64,000 nucleotides of DNA from Mortierella alpina. Its lineage: Eukaryota; Mortierellomycota; Mortierellomycetes; Mortierellales; Mortierellaceae. The notes under the pieces are model-generated. The model saw only the letters and a program-made list of their open reading frames with translations, made no database searches and was not told the origin of the DNA. Both the position numbers and the translations under genes were made by a program. Every line of letters begins with the position of its first letter. The first letter of the stretch is position 1. The stretch covers positions 2,170,001 to 2,234,000 of the forward strand of contig JANATF010000006.1 in assembly GCA_029449245.1 (NCBI GenBank), written 5' to 3'. Below, piece after piece: positions 23,375 through 32,500 of this stretch.

Positions 23375-24524
23375 ATGAGCAAACTGTGCGCCGTCTGCGT
23401 TGAAAGGTGCGAGATGATCCCTGTCTCGTATCTCATGAACCAAGAAAGCGAATCTACCACCACCGTCTCCACCTCCTCGTCCTCGTCCTCGTCCTCTTCC
23501 TCCACCTCTTCCTCCACCTCTTCCTCCACCTCTACCGCCTCGTCGTCGTCGTCGACCTCGACAGCGCCCACTCGTACTTCATCAACCTCCAAGAAGATTT
23601 TAAAGAGCTTCGCTCGTCCTGCAAAGGCTCCTCAGCGCAAACCCGATACTTCTCTTCAGACACCAGAAGAGATCCCCCAACTGTGCACAGATTGGTGCAT
23701 GAAGAATCATTTGACCTGCTTCAGATGTCTTGAGATGTATATCGGCACCAAAGTCAACGCTCGCGAGTGGCCTATCCACTGTCCCTTCACGAGATGCGAG
23801 AACCCAGTTCCTGCCTTTATTGTTGAGATGCTTCTTGGTGCCAAAGCTATCCACTGGCACACTTTAGGAGTTCAACACGCGATCAAGAACAAGGTAAGCG
23901 CAACGGTCTTGGCTCTATTTCTGTGGATGTGTTCTGTACACTACGACCGCTTAGTCTCCTATTGCGTGTAAGTAGATATACTGCCCAAACCCAACGTGTG
24001 GTATCATGATGGCTGGCGAATACCGAGTGGGAAATCAGGACTATGCTCCGCGCGACCCACGCAGAGTGCGCTGTCCCTATTGCCAGCACTATTTTTGCTC
24101 GTTATGCCTCAAGGCGCCCCACGACGGTAAGAGCATTTTCACCGTTTCATAGTATGACAGGGGTCCCTTGATGACGCTCCTCCTCTTCTCCTCTAACGTT
24201 CCTGCAAGATATACATTCGTTTCTGGGTGAGAGTAGACGGTCCTGGGAACGCTTGCCTAGACAATGTCCAAGCCCCAAGCGAGGCTGAGGGGGAAGCGCT
24301 GTTTTTGAAGCTGGCAAAGGAAAAGGCGTGGAAACAGTGTCCGGGCTGTAAGCGCATGGTGGAGAAGAATGGAGGTGAGTTCCTACTGGTTTGACATGCT
24401 TCTTGGGCTGTGAAGGGAAGTGAAAGCAAGGGAGAATGATATGCTTTATTGCTTCCATGCTGATGACCCTTTAGGATGCGACAACATGGTATGCCTCTGC
24501 AGACAACAGTTCCGTTACGCGTGA
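23375..24524 (+). CDS. RBR-type RING protein, downstream tandem copy
   Basis: Exons 23375-23893, 23976-24126, 24237-24374 and 24475-24524; 285 residues. Paralogue of the gene at 21670, with the same three intron phases. The order is RING1 start CAVC, a Ser/Thr-rich insert encoded by TCC/TCG/ACC repeats (about 23460-23585), NHLTCFRC and CPFTRC, IBR YCPNPTCG...CPYCQHYFCSLCLKAPH, and RING2 CPGCKRMVEKNGGCDNMVCLC. Two oddities: the His two places after the presumed catalytic Cys in RBR enzymes is Asn here (CDN instead of CNH), and the frame stops with TGA after FRYA. That is the same codon position as the TAA of the first copy, before the last zinc ligands. It may be a catalytically weak or inactive RBR relative. 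Confidence 0.8.
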
Positions 24525-24724
24525 ACGCAGGAGATTGAACAAGGGTCCTGCATCTGTCAGGCAGGAACACAGTGCACGTGCCATCCAAATAAAAAGAAAA
24601 GAGTGGAGTTGTGGTCTTGGCACCTCTCTTTCTGCCTTTCAATCCTGACCCTCCTTCTATCCCTCCACTCTTCGCCCTTTCTCGCCCATTCCATCTCCCC
24701 CACCCTCCCGTTGACTAGAGCACC

Positions 24725-25638
24725 ATGAGCTTCCCTGACTACTATGGTAACATCCTTTTCCATGGCACTTCTACTTGACTTGAAATTCAGGTCGAGAGTC
24801 CTACCAGTATTAAGCTCATGAGACGACTGTGCTTCCCTTGTAGGCTTACTCAAGGTCTCGGAAACCGCCACAGCAGACGAAGTCCGAGAAGCCTACAAGC
24901 GGGAGGCACTCAGGACACATCCTGACCGGACCAACAATCTCGGTGGACCCGATGGAGCACCATTGTCCAAAGAGGAATCGACAGTTCTCTTTCAGCAGGT
25001 TGCAGGTACCCATTGACTCGACTTTTTTTTATGCATGCGACAGTGCTGCATGGCGCTTCCAAAAGAAAAAGGCTTAATGGAATCTTACTTTTTTTTTGTT
25101 CATGCTACCTGTAGATGCATACTACGTGCTATCGAATGTGGATCGGCGACGAGAATACGACAATGCCAGGAGATCGCGAAGCAGAGAATCTCGCAGTGCC
25201 TGGTCAGCGTCAGCGCCGCACCATGCGGAAGCCGAGACGGTTTTTGGAGGTGTGTTTGAGGAGTTGCTTCGACCCGAAGTGCAGAACCCGCGTTACTTCT
25301 ATTCGCCGATTGGCATGGCCTCAGGAGTGGCTCTTGGGTTCATTTGTGGAGGTATTCCTGGAGCACTGTTGGTAACGTATCTTTCTTGTTGCCAGGGAAA
25401 TCTTGCCGCGGCCCGACGCGCTTCGCAGCATCCATTCGTTGCTTTTTGAGGGGAGGAAGCTAACCCGGCGGCATGTTTACTTTTGAAAATCTAGGGTGGA
25501 TATGGTGGCAAGACGTTGGGACGGATCCGGGATCAGAAGGGAGTCAGTGTCATGGAGGCGTTTGGCCGACTGGAGCATGCACATAAGGCTGCGATCATTG
25601 CTAGTATTGCAGCCAAGATTTTCCAAAGCTTGCAGTAG
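24725..25638 (+). CDS. J-domain (DnaJ/Hsp40) protein with a glycine-rich hydrophobic segment
   Basis: Exons 24725-24746, 24844-25005, 25115-25371 and 25495-25638; 194 residues. J-domains stimulate the ATPase of Hsp70. The domain is N-terminal: DYYGLLKVSETATADEVREA, the HPD motif in LRTHPDRTNN, then DAYYVLSNVDRRREYD. A middle Ser/Arg linker follows. After that comes a hydrophobic Gly-spaced stretch (GMASGVALGFICGGIPGALL then GGYGGKTLG) that could be a membrane or glycine-zipper segment, and finally a short helix EAFGRLEHAHKAAIIASIAAK. The family subtype is not recognised and no zinc-finger or C-terminal substrate domain is present. Exon 1 encodes only seven residues plus one base. Confidence 0.88.
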
Positions 25639-26003
25639 TCGTATAGACATTCAGACATTCTTGTTTTCGCTGTCGACCTCGCCGTGATATTCAACATACA
25701 ATACAATACATTAGCTCATCTATCTTGACTCTTTCCTCTCATCCCTCGCCAAACCCCACTAACTATTACCGCACGGCACATTGATCCGTTGTTGCCTGTC
25801 GAGGCTGAGCTTGTTCTCTGATACTTTGACGCTGGTGCGGCAGCTGTTGGTTTTCCCACTTGGCGCATAAGTTATTTGGATAACTCCGGCAGCGGATGAC
25901 CATGTAAAAAAAAAGTTGCTAGCGTTGCGCGGAGCGGAAGATCATTCTCTTACGTTTCTATCGATACGAGAGACAAAAAGCGTAAAAAACAGCGCACGGG
26001 GGA
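25639..26003. other. intergenic, upstream of MITE
   Basis: 365 bp, 3' flank of the J-protein gene. It contains ATACAATACAATACATT near 25699 and no recognisable gene. Confidence 0.5.
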
Positions 26004-26011
26004 ATTGCCGG

Positions 26012-26488
26012 TAGGGATTCTAACCGACTTTTTTTTGACTGAGTTAACCAGTTGACCGAGTTAAAAAGTTGACCTACTCTGTTGCTGATCATTGACCATT
26101 ATTTTTTAACCACCAGTTGACCATTAGACCATTTGACCACTTGACCATTTAACAAGCTATCCAGTTGACCGTTGACCATTAGACCAGTTGACCGACGTGT
26201 ATCTGGCCAGGCACGGCGCCAGAACGTCTTCATTCATCAATGTGATTAACCCGCTTGACTGGTCAAATCGGTTGACTTGACCCACTTGGCTGGTTAACCC
26301 AGTTAACTGGTCAAATCGGTTGACCCATTACCCATTGACCCATTGACCCATTAACCCATTGGCCGGTTGACCGACCTTGTTGACCGACGTTTGACTAAAA
26401 AGTTGACCTGACTTTTTAACCGATTAACTAGCAAGGTTCTCAGGTCAATTGACGCTTTGACCAAAAGGGTGGTCGGTTAAAATCCCTA
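26012..26488. mobile_element. hAT-like MITE (non-autonomous DNA transposon)
   Basis: The left end TAGGGATTCTAACCGAC (26012-26028) is the inverted complement, with one mismatch, of the right end at 26472-26488. Immediately outside lie perfect 8-bp direct repeats ATTGCCGG (26004-26011 and 26489-26496), the target-site duplication. An 8-bp duplication with TIRs starting TAGGG is the pattern of the hAT superfamily (family knowledge). The 477-bp body encodes no transposase and consists mainly of degenerate TTGACC/GTTAACC repeats. The one-base TIR divergence and exact duplication suggest a fairly recent insertion. Confidence 0.85.
26037..26465. repeat. degenerate TTGACC repeat array inside the MITE
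   Basis: At least fifteen copies of (A/G/T)TTGACC(C/A/G), mixed with GTTAACC and CATTGACC variants, almost all in the same orientation. A longer unit, ACTGGTCAAATCGGTTGAC, occurs twice (about 26257 and 26304). Spacing is irregular (about 7-20 bp), so this is neither a clean minisatellite nor a CRISPR array. Confidence 0.8.
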
Positions 26489-26518
26489 ATTGCCGGATGG
26501 TGAGAAGCAAAAAAGATT

Positions 26519-26543
26519 TGCGACTTGTGTGGATTGAACACAC

Positions 26544-26584
<41 letters not shown>

Positions 26585-26591
26585 AAGTCGC
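26519..26591 (-). tRNA. tRNA-Phe (GAA)
   Basis: The reverse strand folds as a cloverleaf: acceptor GCGACTT/AAGTCGC with discriminator A, D-arm TAGCTCAGTTGGGAGAGCG, anticodon loop CTGAAGA with anticodon GAA, and T-arm GTGTGTTCAATCCACAC. No intron. A run of six T on the transcribed strand follows at about 26511-26516 as a Pol III terminator. Confidence 0.95.
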
Positions 26592-26786
26592 TTTCAGCCA
26601 ATCAGGTTGAAGCACTTGAAACGGAGAAATTTTTTACCGCTATGAACATAAAATGCCTATTAGCAGTCACATGTGTAGGAAATAATGAATTTTGGAAATA
26701 ATAGACTGACGTAAGTACAAATTTCGCCATGGTACTTGGTCACAAATTTTGCCCAAAGATTCAACCAATCAGAAGCAACTGCTTCG

Positions 26787-26858
26787 GCCAATGTAGTATA
26801 ATGGTTAGTATATCTCGTTGTGGCCGAGACGATCCTGGTTCGATTCCAGGCATTGGCA
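26787..26858 (+). tRNA. tRNA-His (GTG)
   Basis: Cloverleaf on the plus strand: acceptor GCCAATG/CATTGGC with A following, D-arm TAGTATAATGGTTAGTA, anticodon stem TCTCG/CGAGA around loop TTGTGGC (anticodon GTG), and T-arm CCTGGTTCGATTCCAGG. No intron. A T6 run at 26861 is a fitting Pol III terminator. Confidence 0.95.
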
Positions 26859-27126
26859 CATTTTTTAATTTTTGCCGAGCTTTTTGACTTTTTGCCTCGC
26901 TTCCTCGCCTCTCTTGTTCTTTTGCCTTTTGCCTCTTGCCTTTTGCCTTTCTTTTCTTTCTTCTCATCTGCACCTGCGTGTTGCCTCTGAGTTTCTTTCA
27001 ACAGACCTCGGCGTTCACTCTGTACACCTTGGACTCTCGATCAGCCAAGTGCCTCTTGCCACCCCTCGTGATAGTCCTTCAGTCATCGTGCAGCACCTTT
27101 ATCACCTTTGGTGCCGTGTAACCAGG

Positions 27127-28583
27127 ATGGCCACCAAAACAGAACAAAACTATGGGTCGACACTCACGTTCAGTCTGGTTTGCTCAAGGTTCAAGGACGA
27201 TAGCGAGGACTCGTCGACAGAGAGCTGCACTATCACCCGCACCTTTGAAAAAAGCTCGCCCAGCCTCAGTCAGCATGGACACTGGCGCTGTGTCTTCACA
27301 GAGACCAAGAAGCGCACCGTCGAGCTTCAGCTGTCGATGAGCTGGCTGCCGCACCAGGACACTCCACCGACTGTGCCTCAACAAGAGCCTTCAAAAGCAC
27401 ATCTTAGCACCTCAAGCCAAGTTTCCGCTCATGAGCTGATCAGTAGAGTCCAGAGCATCAAGATACGGTCCGACTCGACGCTGTCGGAGCTACTGGTTGG
27501 CCGCCTGGATGGCCGACGTGTTCTCGCAGGTGACTCTATTCAAGGTATATTCTTGTTTTCCTATAGACTACCTGTCGTTGTTTTGATAGTTCTTACTTGC
27601 ATCCTGACGAGCTCTAAGCTCTAACGCAAGTCTCTCGCCCAAAAAACCTTCCAGTGAAGATTCAGCCAGATCGAGTGACGAGGAACGGTCGGTACAAGTT
27701 CAGTATTGCATTCTACACGCAAGACGTCTCCAGGTCGAGGTTCCTAGACCATCCAATCTTCACATCGTTTCTGGACATTGACACAGGGTTTGAGCCTACT
27801 CGGTACAAGTCTGATGTGCCGCCCGATGTTTGTTTTCAGTTTCCACAGTTTCCAAGCGCGGGGCACCCCACGACGATCCTTGCTCATTCATCTGCTCTGG
27901 AAGAGAGCCAATACTTTGCACTACGTCTTGCCAAGGTGGCGCATGAGAAGGAGCTTGAAGGCACGTCCTTTAGCGGGATTATGTGCTCGATCACCGAGTT
28001 CCCACCTTCGGTCTTTCGCGTCCTTTTGCGGTATCTCTACACTGGACAGGTGCGCCTGAAAAAGACTCCCGAGGAGGTCACGTATCGCGGTAGTTCGCCC
28101 ATGGACACGTCAGGAACAACGCAGATGGAGGCTACATATCACAAGAGCCAACGGATATCTGAGATTGGATGGCGCAGGACCCGAGCGCGGTCACCAGGGT
28201 CAGTCTTCTTTGAGGACCTGTATCGTGTCGCAGAGCGATATGAGGTAGCGGGTCTCAAGGAGCTGTCACTCAAAGCCATGCAGTACACGCTCAACATGTC
28301 GATTGCCATCTCCATGCTTTCCAAGACCAGGTGTGATACAGAACTGCAGGGTCTACAAGGTGATGGTGACGCGACAAAGGAACGGTTCTTCAACGAAGTC
28401 CAGATGGATATGGCTGCCTCCATCATCAAAGAGTACATCCAATTCTTTGGCACAAAGTTGTCCCAGGCGGGGGTGAACCAGGGTCAGGGCCAGGAACTGA
28501 AGTTATCTTTGCAGGAGCACAAGGACATAATAGCATACATTGGCGACTTTGTCTTGCGGCACATGACGCGGCTCTGGGAGTGA
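27127..28583 (+). CDS. BTB/POZ domain protein
   Basis: Exons 27127-27544 and 27655-28583; 448 residues. The C-terminal half has BTB character: HPTTILAHSSALEESQYFAL (the 'own flesh' helix region of BTB folds), PSVFRVLLRYLYTGQV, then FFEDLYRVAERYEVAGLKEL and a following helical tail. The N-terminal 140 residues have alternating hydrophobic strands (GHWRCVFTETKKRTVELQLS) and may be a divergent MATH-like sandwich, which I cannot prove. BTB proteins typically serve as CUL3 adaptors or oligomerisation modules. The start at 27127 follows the tRNA-His gene by 268 bp of pyrimidine-rich sequence. Confidence 0.82.
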
Positions 28584-29565
28584 GCCGATCCATCGCACAT
28601 TACACCAAGGCTAGCATAGCAGGTTGCATCTATTGACAAAAAACCCATGTTTTTTTTTATTCAACGATGGTACAATGTCGCTGAGGGGGTTTACAACATT
28701 TAGAGCGTGACAGAAGAGTGTCTCCAGGACGAGACTTCTAGGCCACACGGTGGCACTCGCCACACAGTTTCGGGGTCCAGTCGTCGAGGCACTGTGGATC
28801 CTCCTGGAAGCAAGCTCTCCAGCAGCGATCCTCAGTGGCCGCTGCAAAGCTTATACGAACGCATGCACTTCGCCTTCATTGTGGAATAGAATTAGGTTGA
28901 AAGGCAGAGGTGGAGGTTCCTGATAGATGCGTGGGTGGGTTTTAGTTAGGCAGATTTTGAGTTGGTGGACGATACCTTTGTGGGTGCAGTTCCTTTATCT
29001 TTCTTTATAAGTCAAAGTGGTCGTAAAGATCACATTCACGATATATGCCATGAGGAGTAAGGTGAAGAGTGAACGAGAAAACAAGACCAAGGGTGAAGGA
29101 AGTGATATAGGAAATGCTAAAGGATCAACCACTTTTAGACAAGGGTCGCAGGCTGCATAATTTGTCTGCCCCAGCAGTCTGGAGGTACTTCGAAAAAAAA
29201 ATTCATGATGGAACGCAGGAGTGGACCAAGAAGAGCAAGAGAACGGAGTGCCAGGTTTTCTTGCTACGAAAGGTCACTCAACGCGACGCGCGAACCTGGG
29301 TTCGGTGACGTGCTTTTTTGTGGACAGCCCGCGAAACGCGTTTTTCACTGTTATCGTTGTTGACACAAAACGCGCAGGTGCAGGGACATCTGGTTTTCTC
29401 TCTTTGTCTTCATGCTTCTTCTTGCACCCAACGTCGTCTCTCGTCTCATCCTCCCTCCCTCTTGTTCTTTCTAACACACGCACTCATACACTTGCCACAG
29501 CAGCGCGCAGTTCACACCAGGAACCATCCTCTGGATCCATCGGCCGCTCAGCAGTCGAGCATATT
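28584..29565. other. intergenic, BTB gene to kinesin-5
   Basis: 982 bp between two plus-strand genes. It holds the BTB 3' end, a possible small minus-strand exon (28738-28841, listed) with an AATAAA on the minus strand near 28660, and a CT/CA-rich kinesin leader from about 29390. Confidence 0.5.
28738..28841 (-). other. candidate small Cys-rich exon
   Basis: On the minus strand a good acceptor (CTTTGCAG, 28842-28849) precedes a 34-codon frame ending in TAG. Its translation looks protein-like: DRCWRACFQEDPQC, then LDDWTPKLCGECHR. An AATAAA follows about 75 bp after the stop. I cannot find the matching upstream exon: the nearby ATG (MKAKCMRSY...) is out of frame. It could be a small secreted or mitochondrial Cys-rich protein, a pseudogene, or chance. 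Confidence 0.3.
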
Positions 29566-32500
29566 ATGTTTGGAGCCAGAAACGGGTCCACCCATCCCAC
29601 CAAGCGTACCCCGTCTGCCAGCCACCTCGCCAGCCCGCTACACGACGGCAACACGCACCTTCTCCGACGACGACAGTCCTCTGAATCCATCTCCTCTGCA
29701 GGATCAGGCGGGGCCACCATCAAACCCTCCACCATCCAGTCTCATCTCTCAAAACATCACCAAGCGCCCGAGCAGCCTAACCACTCAATGGCTACAAAGA
29801 CGAGTGGTAATCAAAACCATGCCCCCTTGGCAAACAAGGAACTCAACATTCAAGTAGTCGTCAGAATAAGGTACATGAGGGCCAGAACAAATACCCTTGA
29901 TGATTGTTCTCCCTGGAAGCTGCACTTGCATGAGTCCTTATAGAAACTGCTCTTCGCGATACAAATAGGAACCGGAACGAGCGCGAGGTCAGGGAAAACT
30001 CACCCGTGGCCGTGCAGAGCCAAAACAAAGAGATTCTGGTTCCGTCCACCCTTGGAGACCGCGCACCCTCCAAAACATACAGCTTCGACCGCGTTTTCAT
30101 GTACTCGGACCAGGAATGCATCTACAACGAGGTCGTGACACCTATTCTTGATGAGGTCCTGACGGGCTACAACTGCACGATTTTTGCATATGGTCAAACG
30201 GGAACAGGAAAGACGTTTACAATGGAGGGCGACCTTCGCGACAACTTTGGAGAATGCTCAAGGGACGCCGGCATCATTCCCAGGACGCTGTATGCGCTCT
30301 TTGCGGCGCTGGAGAGAAAGGAGACAGAGTACTCGGTACGCGTGTCGTTCTTGGAGCTGTACAACGAGGAGGTCAAGGATTTGCTCACGGCAGACGAGGA
30401 TCGCAAGGCCGTCAAGATTTTTGACAGCATAAAGAAACAGGGACCCCTTGTCCAAGGACTGGAGGAGGTTGCAGTTTACAGTGCAGCCCAAGGAATCGAG
30501 TCCCTAAGGAAAGGCAGCGCAAAGCGTACAGTAGCGGCGACCAAGAGTAACGACAAGTCCAGCAGATCTCATGGAATCTTCTCTGTCACAGTGCACGTCA
30601 AGGAAACTACAGATGACGGAGAGGAGCTTTTGAAGATTGGCAAGCTGAATCTCGTTGATCTCGCTGGATCCGAAAATATTGCGCGCTCGGGGGCGGAAGC
30701 GAATCAGGCAAAGGAAGCTGGACGCATAAACCAGAGTCTACTTACTCTCGGACGAGTCATCAACTCGCTGGTCGAGCGCTCGCAACATATACCCTACAGG
30801 TAGGGATGCTGTTGCAGGCAATATGGCATACATACGAACACCAAAACATCGCTCATCCTCACTGACCACACATCATGCCTTTGAATTTGATTATTTCACT
30901 AGAGAGAGCAAACTGACGCGCCTCTTGGAGGACTCTTTGGGCGGCAAGACAAAAACATGCATCATTGCCACGATTTCACCCGCTCGATCTTGCCTGGAGG
31001 AAACAATCAGCACTCTCAACTATGCTAACCGGGCCAAGAACATCAAGAATACGCCAGAGATCAACCAGAAAATGTCGAAAAAGACGCTTATCAAGGAGTA
31101 CTTGTTGGAAATCGACCGTCTCAAGGCTGATCTTCACGTAAGTTGGGACGATATGCGCCTTATGGTGATTAGGGCAGGCAGTTCAGTCTTCTTTGAGCGC
31201 GATGTTGAAATAACTAACGTCTCCTTCGATATCGTTTCCCGTTTCTCTAGGCGACTCGCGAAAAGACTGGCGTGTTCATGACACAAGAGTCCTATCAGGC
31301 TCTACTGGACGAGAACACGAGTAACAAGGACTTGGTGGGAGAAACACAAAAGCAGGTCGACAAAATCACACAGGAACTGGAACGAGTCGAGGAAAAGTTC
31401 AGGGAAAATATGAAGCTCCTCACGGCAGCGGAGTATCAGTTGGCCGTTTCAAAAGCAGAGTTGGAAACAACAAAGCAGACCCTGCAGGAGGAAACGATCC
31501 TCCGACAAGCCCATGCCCATACTGAGAATGAGCTCAACACGATAGCAGCCAACCTCCGCTCGACACTCTCGACCAGTCTCAAGGACAACAGGGGTCTTCA
31601 CGACAAGCTGGAGCGCAAGACAGCCATCGAGCGCGAGAATCAACGTGCACTTGGAGAGTTCCAGGAACGGCTCTTGACCTTATCAAGTGACCTCGGAGAG
31701 CGGGTCCAGGGCTTTGGTATGCGCAATGAAAGTCGCTTGGGGGAGGTTTCTCAGAGGATGGACGAGGCTTTCAAGGAGGCGATGGAAGGGGCACGTAACA
31801 CGCAGTCGTTTTTGAAGGCTCAGCTTGAGCGTATGGCCCAAGCCGTCGAGTCATTATGCACCATCAAGAACAAGAGCTCGAAGGAAGCCCTCTCTTTCAA
31901 GCAAGAGTTTGAGGCCTTGCGAGTCGAGACAGCAGAGTTCCTGAGCTCAAGTACAGAGACAACAAGATCTGGCGCAGTGGAAGGCTTCGAGGCACTCAGG
32001 AACGTATTGACGGAGTATACAGGTCTTGTCGAACGGCAACATGGGGAGATGATGTCTGGAATGCTTGGATTAGTCGACCAGTCTACAGCGTTCACAAAGG
32101 ATAGCACGGGCCGGCTGGAGCAATCCCTCAGCTCATACGAGAAGTCCACCCACTCTGAGATAGAGTTCCTGCAGCGCGAGAACCAGTCACTTCGTCAAAG
32201 GCTGCAGGAGCAAGAGGCTATTAGGCACGAGCAAAAAGGCGCTGTGCTAGCAGAAATTGGGGGCCTCCTGGATGGATTCTTGGAGAAACAGTCGAGCACA
32301 CTTCATGGCCACTTTTCGGACGCCTGTACGGCCATTGAGAGTTCAACATCGAGGCTGAATGCCGTTCACTTGGAGCAGCGGACATGGGCCACAGAATTCG
32401 GCCAACTTGGAGCGGATCATGCTCGACAGTTAGGGGCGTCGCGCCTCACATTGGAGAATGATTGTCTACAAGCCAAGGCACAGATGGTCACGAAGGGCGG

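Noticed and set aside
24522-24524. Selenocysteine at the TGA of the second RBR gene
   Set aside because: The paralogue has TAA at the same codon and I see no SECIS-like element; truncation is simpler.
26037-26465. CRISPR-like array
   Set aside because: Repeats are 6-7 bp, degenerate and irregularly spaced, inside a transposon of a eukaryote.
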